DNA from: Dactylorhiza incarnata
Taxonomy: Eukaryota; Streptophyta; Magnoliopsida; Asparagales; Orchidaceae
Reading direction: 5' to 3'
DNA: 64,000 nt
Assembly (NCBI GenBank): GCA_033032865.1
Contig: JAWHQI010000504.1
Coordinates: forward strand, 620,001 to 684,000
Shown in pieces: positions 8,810 to 23,800 of this stretch. Under the pieces are notes generated by a model. The model saw nothing but the letters and a program-made list of their open reading frames with translations, searched no databases and had not been told where the DNA came from. Numbering within the stretch: the first letter of the stretch is position 1; every line of letters starts with the position of its first letter. The position numbers and the translations under genes were made by a program.

Positions 8810-11800
8810 AATGTGATATTTTGCTCCAAATGACACATAAATTTCAAAATGAAAAAATTTTAGATGCGGTTTGTAGTGAAAGTGAGAGATTTAGCTCTAA
8901 ATGACACTTAAACTTTAAACAGCAATAACTTTTGATCTGGTTGTCTGATTTTACCCCACAACACATTTTCGGAATGAACTCGGAGCACTAAATTCATTGG
9001 GGCACAATTTTTACCCATTCCAGTTCATTTAGTTGTCGATATATAGCCGGTTGCAGCGGCTATATAATGCAAAATTTAGCTCCAAAGGACACCTTTTCAG
9101 AATGAGATAGGAGCCCTAATCCAATGGAGAACAATTTTAACCCATTCAAGCTCGTTTAGAGGTCGATATACAGTGGGTTCTACTAGTAATGCGGGATTTT
9201 TCTCCAAATGACACATAAATTTCAAATGAAAGACTTTTAGATGCGGTTTGTAGCGAAAGTGAGAGATTTAGCTCCAAATGACACTTAAGCTTTAAATAAC
9301 AATAACTTTTGATCCGGTTGTCTGATTTTACCCCACAACACTTTTTCGGAATGAGCTCGGAGCACTACATTCATTGGAGCACAAGTTTTACCCATTCTAG
9401 TTCATTTAGTTGTCGGTATATAGCCGGTTGCAGCGGTAATGCAAAATTTAGCTCCAAAGGACACCTTTTCAGAATGAGATAGGAACCCTAAATCCAATGG
9501 AGAACAATTTTAACAAATTCAAGCTCATTTAGAGGTCGATATACATTGCGTTCTACTAGTATTGTAAGATTTAGGTCCAAATGACACATAAATTTTAAAA
9601 TGAAAGAATTTTAGATGCGGTTTGTAGCGAAAGTGAGAGATTTAGCTCCAAATGATACTTAAACTTTAAACAGCAATAACTTTTGATCTGGTAGTCTGAT
9701 TTTACCCCACAACACCTTTTCGAAATGATCCCGGAGCACTACATTCCTTGGAGCACAAGTTTTATCCATTCCAGTTCATTTAGTTGTCGATATATAACCG
9801 GTTGCAGTGGTAATGCAAAATTTAGCTCCAAAGGACACCTTTTCAGAATGAGATAGGAGCCCTAAATCCAATGGAGAACAATTTTAACCCATTCAAGCTC
9901 GTTTAGAGGTCGATATACAGTGGGTTCTACTGGTAATTCGATATTTTGCTCCAAATGACACATAAATTTCAAAAAAAAAGAATTTTAGATGCGGTTTGTA
10001 GCGAAAGTGAGAGATTTAGCTCCAAATAACACTTAAACTTTAAACAGCAATAACTTTTGATCCGGTTGTCTGATTTTACCCCCACAACACCTTTTCGGAA
10101 TGTGCTCGGAGCACTATATTCATTGGAGCACAAGTTTTACCCAGTCCAACTCATTTAGTTGTCGATATATAGCCAGTTGCAGCGGTAATGCAAAATTTAG
10201 CTCCAAATGACACCTTTTCAGAATGAGATAGGATCCCTAAATCCAATGGAGAACAATTTTAACCCATTCAAGCTTGTTTAGACGTCAATATACAGAGGAT
10301 TCTACTGGTAATGTGAGATTTTGCTCCAAATGACACATAAATTTCAAAATGAAAGAATTTTAGATGCGGTTTGTAGCGAAAGTGGGAGATTTAGCTCCAA
10401 ATAACACTTAAACTTTAAACAGCAATAACTTTGGATCCGGTTGTCCGATTTTACCCCACAACACCTTTTCGGAATGAGCTCGGAGCACTACATTCATTGG
10501 GGCACAAGTTTTACCCATTCCAGTTCATTTAGTTGTCGATATAAAGCCAGTTGCAGCGGTAATGCGAAATTTAGCTCCAAAGGACACCTTTTCAGAATGA
10601 GATAGGAGCCCAAAATCCAATGGAGAACAATTTTAACCCATTCAAGCTCGTTTAGAGGTCGATATACAGTGGGTTCTACTGGTAATGCGAGATTTTTCTC
10701 CAAATGACACATAAATTTCAAAATGAAAGAATTTTAGATGCGGTTTGTAGCGAAAGTGAGAGATTTAGCACCAAATGACACTTAAACTTTAAACAGCAAT
10801 AACTTTTGATCAGGTTGTCTGATTTTACCCCACAACACCTTTTCGGAATGAGCTCGGAGCACTACATTCATTGGAGCACAAGTTTTACCCATTCCAGTTC
10901 ATTTAGTTGTCGATATATAGCCGGTTGCAGCGGTAATGCGAAATTTAGCTCCAAAGGACACCTTTTCAGAATGAGATAGGAGCCCTAAATCCAATGGAGA
11001 ACAATTTTAACCCATTCAAGCTCGTTTAGAGGTCGATATACAGTGGGTTCTACTGGTAATGCTAGATTTTTCTTAAAAAGACACATAAATTTCAAAATGA
11101 AAGAATTTTAGATGCAGTTTGTAGCGAAAGTGAGAGATTTAGGTCCAAATGACACTTAAACTTTAAACAGTAAGAACTTTTGATCCGGATGTCTGATTTT
11201 ACCCCACAACACCTTTTCGGAATGAGCTCGGAGCACTACATTCATTGGAGCAAAATTTTACCCATTCCAGTTCATTTGGTTGTCGATATATAGCCGGTTG
11301 CAGCTGTAATGCGAAATTTAGCTCCAAAGGACAAGTTTTCAGAATGAGATAGGAGCCCTAAATCCAATGGAGAACAATTTTAACAAATTCAAGCACGTTT
11401 AGTGGTCGATATAAAGTGCGTTATACTAGTAATGTAAGATTTAGGTCCAAATGTCACATAAATTTCAAAATGAAAGAATTTTACATGCGGGTTGTAGCAA
11501 AAGTGAGAGATTTAGCTCCAAATGACACTTAAACTTTAAACAACAATAACTTTTGATCCGGTGGTCCGATTTTACCCCACAACACCTTTTCGGAATGAGC
11601 TCGGAGCACTACATTCATTGGGGCACAAGTTTTACCCGTTCCAGTTCATTTAGTTGTCGATATATAGCCGGTTGCAGCGGTAATGCGAAATTTAGCTCCA
11701 AAGGACACCTTTTCAGAATGAGATAGGAGCCCTAAATCCAATGGAGAACAATTTTAACCCATTCAAGCTCGTTTAGAGGTCGATATACAGTGGGTTCTAT

Positions 11801-14800
11801 TGGTAATGCTAGATTTTTCTCCAAAAGACACATAAATTTCAAAATGAAAGAATTTTAGATGTAGTTTGTAGCGAAAGTGAGAGATTTAGGTCCAAATGAC
11901 ACTTAAACTTTAAACAGCAATAACTTTTGATCCGGTTGTCTGATTTTACCCTAGAACACCTTTTCGGAATGAGCTCGGAGCACTACATTAATTGGAGCAC
12001 AATTTTACCCATTCCAAGTTCATTTGGTTGTCGATATATAGCTGGTTGCAGCTGTAATGCGAAATTTAGCTCCAAAGGACACCTTTTCAGAATGAGATAG
12101 GAGCCCTAAATCTAATGAAGAACAATTTTAACAAATTCAAGCACATTTAGTGGTCGATATACAGTGCGTTCTATTGATAATGTAAGATTTAGGTCCAAAT
12201 GACACATAAATTTCAAAATGAAAGAATTTTAGATGCTGTTTGTAGCGAAAGTGCGAGATTTAGCTCCAAATGACACTTAAACTTTAAACAGCTATAACTT
12301 TTGATCCGGTTTTCTGATTTTACCCCACAACACCTTTTCGGAATGAGCTCGGAGCACTACATTCCTTGGAGCACAAGTTTTACCCATTCCAGTTCATTTA
12401 GTTGTCGTTATATAACCTGTTGCAGCGGTAATGCGAAATTTAGCTCCAAAGGACACCTTTTCAGAATGAGATAGGAGCCTTAAATCCAATGGAGAACAAT
12501 TTTAACACATTCAAGCTCGTTTAGAGGTCGATATACAGTGGGTTCTACTGGTAATGTGAGATTTTGCTCTAAATGACACATAAATTTCAAAATGAAAGAA
12601 TTTTAGATGCGGTTTGTAGCGAAAGTGAGAGATTTAGCTCCAAATGGCACTTAAACTTTAAACATTAATAACTTTTGATCCGGTTGTCCGATTTTACCGC
12701 AAAACACTTTTTCGGAATGAGCTCGGAGCACTACATTCATTGGGGCAAAAGTTTTACCCATTCCAGTTCATTTAGTTGTCGATATATGGACGGTTGCAGC
12801 GGTAATGCCAAATTTAGCTCCAAAGGACACCTTTTCAGAATGAGATAGGTGCCCTAAATCCAATGGAGAACAATTTTAACTCATTCAAGCTCGTTTGGAG
12901 GTCGATATACAGTAGGTTCTACTGGTAATGCGAGAGTTTTCTCCAGATGACACATAAATTTCAAAATGAAAGAATTTTTGATGCGGTTTATGGCGAAAGT
13001 GAGAGATTTAGCTCCAAATGACACTTAAACTTTAAACATCAATAACTTTTGATCCGGTTGTCTGATTTTACCCCACAATACCTTTTCAGAATGAGCTCGG
13101 AGCACTACATTCATTGGGGAACAAGTTTTACCCATTCTAGTTCATTTAGTTGTCGATATATAGCCAGTTGCAGCTGTAATGCGAAATTTAGCTCCAAAGG
13201 ACACCTTTCCAGAATGAGATAGGAGCCATAAATCCAATGGAGAACAATTTTAACCCATTCAAGCTCGTTTAGAGGTTGATATACAGTGGGTTCTACTGGT
13301 AATGTGAGATTTTTTCCAAATGACGCATAAATTTCAAAATGAAAGAATTTTAGATGCGGTTTGTAGCGAAAGTGAGAGATTTAGCTCCAAATGACACTTA
13401 AACTTTAAAAAGTAATAACTTTTGATCTGATTGTCTGATTTTACCCCACAACACCTTTTCGGAATGAGCTCGGAGCACTACATTCCTTCGAGCACAAGTT
13501 TTACCCATTCCAGTTCATTTAGTTGTCGATATATAACCGGTTGCAGCGGTAATGCGAAATTTAGCTCCAAAGGACACCTTTTCAGAATGAGATAGGAGCC
13601 TTAAATCCAATGGAGAACAATTTTAACCCATTCAAGCTCGTTTAGAGGTCGATATACAGTGGGTTCTACTGGTAATGTGAGATTTTGCTCCAAATGACAC
13701 ATAAATTTCAAAATGAAAGAATTTTAGATGCGGTTTGTAGCGAAAGTGAGAGATTTAGCTTCAAATGGCACTTAAACTTTAAACAGCAATAACTTTTGAT
13801 CCTGTTGTCCGATTTTACCCCACAACACCTTTTTGGAATGAGCTCAGAGCACTACATTCATTGGGGCACAAGTTTTACCAATTCCAGTTCATTTAGTTGT
13901 CGATATATAGCCGGTTGCAGTGGTAATGCAAAATTTAGCTTCAAAGGACACCTTTTCAGAATGAGATAGAAGCCCTAAATCCAATGGAGAACAATTTTAG
14001 CCCATTCAAGCTCGTTTAGAGCTCGATATACAGTGGGTTCTACTGGTAATGCGAGATTTTTCTTCAAATGACACAAATTTTAAAATTAAAGAATTTTAGA
14101 TGCGGTTTGTAGCGAAAGTGAGAGATTTAGCTCCAAATGACACAAACTTTAAACAGCAATAACTTTTGATCTGTTTGTCTGATTTTACCCCACAACACCT
14201 TTTCGGAATGAGCTCGGAGCACAACATTCCTTGGAGCACAAGTTTTACCCATTCCAGTTCATTTAGTTGTCGATATATAACCGGTTGCAGTGGTAATGCG
14301 AAATTTATCTCCAAAGGACACCTTTTCAGAATGAGATAGGAGCACTAAATCCAATGGAGAATAATTTTAACCCATTCAAGCTCGTTTAGAGGTCGATATA
14401 CAGTGGGTTCTACTGGTAATGCGAGATTTTGCTCCAAATGACACATAAATTTCAAAATAAAAGAATTTTAGGTGCGGGTTGTAGCGAAAGTGAGAGATTT
14501 AGCTCCAAATGACACTTAAACTTTAAACAGCAATAACTTTTGATCCGATGGTCCAATTTTACCTCACAACACCTTTTCGGAATGAGCTCGGAGCACTACA
14601 TTCATTGGGGCACAAGTTTTACCCATTCCAGTTCATTTAGTTGTCGATATATAGCCGGTTGCAGCGGTAATGCGAAATTTAGCTCCAAAGGACACCTTTT
14701 CAGAATGAGATAGGAGCCCTAAATCCAATGCAGAACAATTTTAACCCTTTCAAGCTCGTTTAGAGGTCGATATACAGTGGGTTCTACTGGTAATGCTAGA

Positions 14801-17800
14801 TTTTTCTCCAAAAGACACATAAATTTCAAAATGAAAGAATTTTAGATGCAGTTTGTTGCTAAAGTGAGAGATTTAGGTCCAAATGACACTTAAACTTTAA
14901 ACAGCAATAACTTTTGTTCCGGTTGTCTGATTTTACCCCACAACACCTTTTCAGAATGAGCTCGGAGCACTACATTCATTGGAGCACAATTTTACCCATT
15001 CCATTTCATTTGGTTATCGATATATAGCCGGTTGCAGCTGTAATGCGAAATTTAGCTCCAAAGGACACCTTTTCAGAATGAGATAGGAGCCCTAAATCCA
15101 ATGGAGAATAATTTTAACAAATTCTAGCACGTTTAGTGGTCGATATACAGTGCGTTCTACTAGTAATGTAAGATTTAGTTCCAAATGACACATAAATTTC
15201 AAAATGAAAGAATTTTAGATGCCGTTTGTAGCGAAAGTGAGAGATTTAGCTTCAAATGACACTTAAACTTTAAACAACAATAACTTTTGATCCGTTTGTC
15301 TGATTTTACCCCACAACACCTTTTCGGAATGAGCTCGGAGCACTACATTCATTGGGGCACAAGTTTTACCCGTTACAGTTCATTTAGTTGTCGATATATA
15401 GCCGGTTGCAGCGGTAATGCGAAATTTAGCTCCAAAGGACACCTTTTCAGAATGAGATAGGAGCCCTAAATCCAATGGAGAATAATTTTAACAAATTCAA
15501 GCACGTTTAGTGGTCGATATACAGTGCATTCTACTAGTAATGTAAGATTTAGGTCCAAATGACACATAAATTTCAAAATGAAAGAATTTTAGATGCTGTT
15601 TGTAGCGAAAGTGAGAGATTTAGCTCCAAATGACACTTAAACTTTAAACAACAATAACTTTTGATCCGTTTGTCTGATTTTACCCCACAACACCTTTTCG
15701 GAATGAGCTCGGAGAACTACATTCCTTGGAGCACAAGTTTTACCCATTCCAGTTCATTTAGTTGTCGATATATAACCGGTTGCAGCGGTAATGCGAAATT
15801 TAACTCCAAAGGACACCTTCTCAGAATGAGATAGGAGGCTTAAATCCAATGGAGAACAATTTTAACACATTCAAACTCGTTTAGAGGTCGATATACAGTG
15901 GGTTCTACTAGTAATGCGAGATTTTGCTCCAAATGACACATAAATTTCAAAATGAAAGAATTTGAGATGCAGTTTGTAGCGAAAGTGAGAGATTTAGATC
16001 CAAATGGCACTTAAACATTAAACAGCAATAACTTTTGATCCGGTTGTCCGATTTTACCGCACAACACTTTTTCGGAATGAGCTCGGAGCACTACATTCAT
16101 TGGGGCACAAGTCTTACCCATTCTAGTTCATTTAGTTGTCGATATATGGCCGGTTGCAGCGGTAATGCGAAATTTAGCTAAAAAGGACACCTTTTCAGAA
16201 TGAGATAGGAGCCCTAAATCCAATGGAGAACAATTTTAACTCATTCAAGCTCATTTCGAGGTCGATATACAGTGGGTTCTATTGGCAATGTGAGATTTTG
16301 CTCCAAATGACGCATAAATTTCAAAATGAAAGAATTTTAGATGCGGTTTGTAGTGAAAGTGAGAGATTTAGCTCCAAATGACACTTAAACTTAAACAGCA
16401 ATAACTTTTGATCTGGTTGTTTGATTTTACCCCACAACACCTTTTCGGAATGAGCTCGGAGCACTACATTCCTTGGATCACAATTTTTACCCATTCCAGT
16501 TCATTTAGTTGTCGATATATAACCGGTTGCCGCGGTAATGCGAAATTTAGCTCCAAAGGACACCTTTTCAGAATGAGATAGGAGCCCTAAATCCAATGGA
16601 GAATAATTTTAACCCATTCAAGCTCGTTTAGAGGTCGATATACAGTGGGTTCTACTGGTAATGCGAGATTTTGCTCCAAATGACACATACATTTCAAAAT
16701 AAAAGAATTTTAGATGCGGTTTGTTGCGAAAGTGAGAGATTTAGCTCCAAAAGACACTTAAACTTTAACAGCAATAACTTTTGATCCAGTTGTGTGATTT
16801 TACCCCACAACACCTTTTCAGAATGAGCTCGGAGCACTACATTCATTGGAGCACAAGTTTTACCCATTCCAGATCATTTAGTTGTCGATATATAGCTAGT
16901 TGCAGCGGTAATGCAAAATTTAGCTCCAAAGGACACCTTTTCAGAATGAGATAGGAGCCCTAAATCCAATCGAGAATAATTTTAACCCATTCAAGCTCGT
17001 TTAGAGGTCAATATACAGTGGATTCTACTGGTAATGTGAGATTTTGCTCCAAATGACACATAAATTTCAAAATGAAAGAATTTTAGATGCGGTTTGTAGC
17101 GAAAGTGAGAGATTTAGCTCCAAATGACACTTAAACTTTAAACAGCAATAACTTTTGATCCGGTTGTCCGATTTTACCCCACAACACCTTTTCGGAATGA
17201 GCTCGGAGCACTACATTCATTGGGGCACAACTTTTACCCATTCAAGTTCATTTAGTTGTCGATATATAACCGGTTGCAGCTGTAATGCGAAATTTAGCAC
17301 CAAAGGACACCTTTTCAGAATGAGATAGGAGCACTAAATCCAATGGATAACAATTTTAACCCATTCAAGCTCGTTTAGAGGTCGATATACAGTGGGTTCT
17401 ACTGGTAATATTAGATTTTGCTCCAAATGACGCATAAATTTCAAAATAAAAGAATTTTAGATGCGGTTTGTAGTGAAAGTGAGATATTTAGCTCCAAATG
17501 ACACTTAAACTTTAAATGGCAATAACTTTTGATCCGGTTGTCCGATTTTAACCCACAACACCTTTTTGGAATGACCTCGGAGCACTAAATTCATTGGGGC
17601 ACAAGTTTTACCCATTTCAGTTCATTTAGTTGTCGATATATAGCCGGTTGCAGCGGTAATGCGAAATTTAGCTCCAAAGGACACCTTTTCAGAATCCGAT
17701 AGGAGCCCTAAATCCAATGGAGTATAATTTTAACAAATTCAAGCACGTTTAGTGGTCGATATACAGTGCGTTCTACTAGTAATGTAAGATTTAGGTCCAA

Positions 17801-20800
17801 ATGACACATAAATTTCAAAATGAAAGAATTTTAGATGCTGTTTGTAGCGAAAGTGAAAGATTTAGCTCCAAATGACACTTAAACTTTAAACAGCAATAAC
17901 TTTTGATCCGGTTGTCTGATTTTACCCCACAACACCTTTTCGGAATGAGCTCGGAGCACTACATTCCTTGGAGCACAAGTTTACCCATTCTAGTTCATTT
18001 AGTTGTCGATATATAACCGGTTGCAGCGGTAATGCGAAATTTAGCACCAAAGGAGACCTTTTCAGAATGAGATAGGAGCCCTAAATCCAATGGAGAACAA
18101 TTTTAACCCATTCAAGCTCGTTTAGATGTCGATATACAGTGGGTTCTACTGGTAATGCGAGATTTTGCTCCAAATGACACAAAAATATCAAAATAAAAGA
18201 ATTTTAGATGCGGTTTGTAGCAAAAGTGAGAGATTTAGCTCCAAATAACACTTAAACTTTAAACAACAATCCGGTTGTCTGATTTTACCCCCACAACACC
18301 TTTTAGAAATGAGCTCGGAGCACTAACTTCATTGGAGCACAAGTTTTACCCAGTCCAATTCATTTAGTTATCGATATATAGCCAGTTGCAGCGGTAATGC
18401 AAAATTTAGCTCCAAAGGACACCTTTTCAAAATGAGATAGGAGCCCTAAATCCAATGGAGAACAATTTTAACCCATTCAAGCTCGTTTAGAGGTCAATAT
18501 ACAGTGGATTCTACTGGTAATGTGAAATTTTGCTCCAAATGACACATAAATTTCAAAATGAAAGAATTTTAGATGTGGTTTGTAGCAAAAGTGAGAGATT
18601 TAGCTTCAAATGACACTTAAACTTTAAACAGCAATAACTTTTGATCTGGTTGTCTGATTTTATCCCACAACACCTTTTCGGAATGAGCTCGGAGCACTAC
18701 ATTCCTTGGAGCACAAGTTTTACCCATTCCAGTTCATTTAGTTGTCGATATATAACTGGTTGCAGCGGTAATGCGAAATTTAGCTACAAAGGACACCTTT
18801 TCAGAATGAGATAGGAGCCCTAAATCCAATGGAGAACAATTTTAACCCATTCAAGCTCGTTTAGAGGTCGATATACAGTGGTTTCTATTGGTAATGCGAG
18901 ATGTTTCTCCAAATGACACATAAATTTCAAAATGAAAGGATTTAAGATGCGGTTTGTAGCGAAAGTGAGAGATTTAGCTCCAAATGACACTTAAGCTTTA
19001 AAAGCCAATAACTTTTGATCCGGCTGTCTGATATTACCCCACAACACCTTTTTGGAATGAGCTCGGAGCACTACATTCATTGGAGCCAAAGTTTTACCCA
19101 TTCCAGTTAATTCAGTTGTCGATATATAGACGGTTGCAGCGGTAATGCGAAATTTAGCTCCAAAGGACACCTTTTCAGAATGAGATAGGAGCCCTAAATC
19201 CAATGGAGAATAATTTTAACAAATTCAAGCTCGTTTAGAGGTCGATATACTGTGCGTTCTACTAGTAATGTAAGATTTAGGTCCAAATGACACGTAAATT
19301 TCAAAATGAAAGAATTTTCGATGCGGTTTGCAGCGAAAGTGAGAGATTTAGCTCCAAATGACGCTTAAACTTTAAACAGCAATAACTTTCGATCCGGTTG
19401 TCTGATTTTACCCCACAACACCTTTTTGGAATGAGCTCGGAGCACTACATTCCTTGGAGAACAAGTTTTACCCATTCCAGTTCATTTAGTTGTCGATATA
19501 TATCCGGTTGCAGCGGTAATGCGAAATTTAGCTTCAAAGGACACCTTTTCAGAATGAGATAGGGGCCCTAAGTCCAATGGAGAACAATTTTAACCCATTC
19601 AAGCTCGTTTAGAGGTCGATATATAGTGGGTTCTACTGGTAATGATGGATTTTGCTCCAAATGACACATAAATTTCAAAATGAAAGAATTTTAGATGCGG
19701 TTTGTAGCGAAAGTGAGAGATTTAGCTCTAAATGACACTTAAACTTTAAACAACAATAACTTTTGATCCGGTTGTCTGATTTTACCCCCACAACACCTTT
19801 TCGGAATGAGCTCGGAGCACTACTTTCCTTGGAGCAAAAGTTTTACCCATTCCAGTTCATTTAGTTGCCAAAATATAACCGGTTGCAGCGGTAATGCGAA
19901 ATTTAGCACCAAAGGACACCTTTTCAGAATGAGATAGGAGCCCTAAATCCAATGGAGAACAATATTAACCCATTCAAGCTCGTTTAGAGGTCGATATACA
20001 GTGCGTTCTACTAGTATGTAAGATTTAGGTCCAAATGACACATAAATTTCAAAATGAAAGAATTTTAGATGCGGTTTGTAGCGAAAGTGAGAGATTTAGC
20101 TCCAAATGACACTTAAACTTTAAACAGCAATAACTTTTGATCTGGTTGTATGATTTTACCCCACAACACCTTTTCGGAATGAGCTCAGAGCACTACATTC
20201 CTTGGAGCACAAGGTTTAACCATTCCAGTTCATTTAGTTGTTGATATATAACTGGTGGCAGTGGTAATGCGAAATTTAGCTCCAAAGGACACCTTTTCAG
20301 AATGAGATATGAGCACTAAATCCAATGGAGAACAATTTTAACCCATTCAAGCTCGTTTAGAGGTCGATATACAGTGGGTTCTACTGGTAATGCGAGATTT
20401 TGCTCCAAATGACACATAAATTTCAAAATAAAAGAATTTTAGGTGCGGGTTGTAGCGAAAGTGAGAGATTTAGCTCCAAATGATACTTAAACTTTAAACA
20501 GCAATAACTTTTGATCCGATGGTCCAATTTTACCTCACAACACCTTTTCGGAATGAGCTCGGAGCACTACATTTATTGGGGCACAAGTTTTACCCATTCC
20601 AGTTCATTTAGTTGTCGATATATAGCCGGTTGCAGCGGTAATGCGAAATTTAGCTCCAAAGGACACCTTTTCAGAATGAGATAGGAGCCCTAAATCCAAT
20701 GGAGAACAATTTTAACCCATTCAAGCTCGTTTAGAGGTCGATATACAGTGGGTTCTACTGGTAATGCTAGATCTTTCTCCAAAAGACACATATATTTCAA

Positions 20801-23800
20801 AATGAAAGAATTTTAGATGCAGTTTGTAGCGAAAGTGAGAGATTTAAGTCCAAATGACACTTAAACTTTAAACAGCAATAACTTTTGATCCGGTTGTCTG
20901 ATTTTACCCCACAACACCTTTTTCGGAATGAGCTCGGAGCACTACATTCATTGGAGCACAATTTTACCCATTCCAGTTCATTTGGTTGTCGATATATAGC
21001 CAGTTGCAGCTGTAATGCGAAATTTAGCTCCAAAGGACACCTTTTCAGAATGATAGGAGCCCTAAATCTAATGGAGAACAATTTTAACAAATTCAAGCAC
21101 GTTTAGTGGTCGATATACAGTGCGTTCTACTAGTAATGTAAGATTTAGGTCCAAATGTCACATAAATTTTAAAATGAAAGAATTTTAGATGCGGGTTGTA
21201 GCAAAAGTGAGAGATTTAGCTCCAAATGACACTTAAACTTTAAACAACAATAACTTTTGATCCGGTTGTCCGATTTTACCCCACAACACCTTTTCAGAAT
21301 GAGCTCGGAGCACTACATTCATTAGGGCACAAGTTTTACCCGTTCCAGTTCATTTAGTTGTCGATATATAGCCGGTTGTAGCGGTAATGCGAAATTTAGC
21401 TCCAAAGGACACCTTTTCAGAATGAGATAGGAGCCCTAAATCCAATGGAGAACAATTTTAACCCATTCAAGCTCGTTTAGAGCTCGATATACAGTTGGTT
21501 CTACTGGTAATGCTAGATTTTTCTCCAAAAGACACATAAATTTCAAAATAAAAGAATTTTAGATGCAGTTTGTAGCGAAAGTGAGAGATTTAGGTCCAAA
21601 TGACACTTAAACTTTAAACAGCAATAACTTTTGATCCGGTTGTCAGATTTTACCCCACAACACCTTTTCGGAATGAGCTCGGAGCACTATATTCATTGGA
21701 GCACAATTTTACCCATTCCAAGTTCATTTGGTTGTCGATATATAGCCGGTTGCAGCTGTAATGCGAAATTTAGCTCCAAAGGACACCTTTTCAGAATGAG
21801 ATAGGAGCCCTAAATCTAATGGAGAACAATTTTAACAAATTCAAGCACGTTTAGTGGTCGATATACAGTGCGTTCTACTAGTAATGTAAGATTTAGGTCC
21901 AAATGACACATAAATTTTAAAATGAAAGAATTTTAGATGTTGTTTGTAGCGAAAGTGAGAGATTTAGCTCCAAATGATACTTAAACTTTAAACAGCAATA
22001 TCATTTGATCCGGTTTTCTGATTTTACCCCACAACACCTTTTCAGAATGAGCTCGGAGCACTACATTCCTTGGAGCACAAGTTTTACCCATTCTAGTTCA
22101 TTTAGTTGTCGTTATATAACCGGTTGCAGCGGTAATGCGAAATTTATCTCCAAAGGACACCTTTTCAGAATGAGATAGGAGCCTTAAATCCAATGGAGAA
22201 CAATTTTAACACATTCAAGCTCGTTTAGAGGTCGATATACAGTTGGTTCTACTGGTAATGCAAGATTTTGCTCTAAATGACACATAAATTTCAAAATGAA
22301 AGAATTTTAGATGCGGTTTGTAGCGAAAGTGAGAGATTTAGCTCCAAATTGCACTTAAACTTTTAACAGCAATAACTTTTGATCCGATTGTCCGATTTTA
22401 CCGCACAACACTTTTTCGGAATGAGCTCGGAGCACTACATTCATTGGGGCACAAGTTTTACCCATTCCAGTTCATTTAGTTGTCGATATATGGACGGTTG
22501 CAGCGGTAATGCCAAATTTAGCTCCAAAGGACACCTTTTCGGAATGAGATAGGTGCCCTAAATCCAATGGAGAACAATTTTAACTCATTCAAGCTCGTTT
22601 GGAGTTCGATATACAGTAGGTTCTACTGGTAATGCGAGATTTTTCTCCAGATGACACATAAATTTCAAAATGAAAGAATTTTAGATGCGGTTTATGGCGA
22701 AAGTGAGAGATTTAGCTCCAAATGACACTTAAACTTTAAACATCAATAACTTTTGATCCGGTTGTCTGATTTTACCCCACAACACCTTTTCAGAATGAGC
22801 TCGGAGCACTACATTCATTGGGGAATAAGTTTTACCCATTCCAGTTCATTTAGTTGTCGATATATAGCTGGTTGCAGCTGTAATGCGAAATTTAGCTCCA
22901 AAGGACACCTTTCCAGAATGAGATAGGAGCCCTAAATCCAATGGAGAACAATTTTAACCCATTCAAGCTTGTTTAGAGGTTGATATACAGTGGGTTCTAC
23001 TGGTAATGTGAGATTTTCTCCAAATGACGAATAAATTTCAAAATAAAAGAATTTTAGATGCGGTTTGTAGCGAAAGTGAGAGATTTAGCTTCAAATGGCA
23101 CTTAAACTTTAAACAGCAATAACTTTTGATCCGATTGTCTGATTTTACCCCACAACACCTTTTCGGAATGAGCTCGGAGCACTACATTCCTTGGAGCACA
23201 AGTTTTACCCATTCCAGTTCATTTAGTTGTCGATATATAACCGGTTGCAGCGGTAATGCGAAATTTAGCTCCAAAGGACATCTTTTCAGAATGAGATAGG
23301 AGCGTTAACTCCATTGGAGAACAATTTTAACCCATTCAAGCTCGTTTAGAGGTCGATATACAGTGGGTTCTACTGGTAATGTGAGATTTTGCTCCAAATG
23401 ACACATAAATTTCAAAATGAAAGAATTTTAGATGCGGTTTGTAGCGAAAGTGAGAGATTTAGTTTCAAATGGCACTTAAACTTTAAACAACAATAACTTT
23501 TGATCCGGTTGTCCGATTTTACCCCACAACACCTTTTCGGAATGAGCTCAGAGCACTACATTCATTGGGGCACAAGTTTTACCAATTCCAGTTCATTTAG
23601 TTTTCGATATATAGCTGGTTGCAGTGGTAATGCGAAATTTAGCTTCAAAGGACACCTTTTCAGAATGAGATAGAAGCCCTAAATCCAATGGAGAACAATT
23701 TTAACCCATTCAAGATCGTTTAGAAGTCGATATACAGTGGGTTCTACTGGTAATGCGAGATTTTTCACCAAATGACACAAATTTTAAAATGAAAGAATTT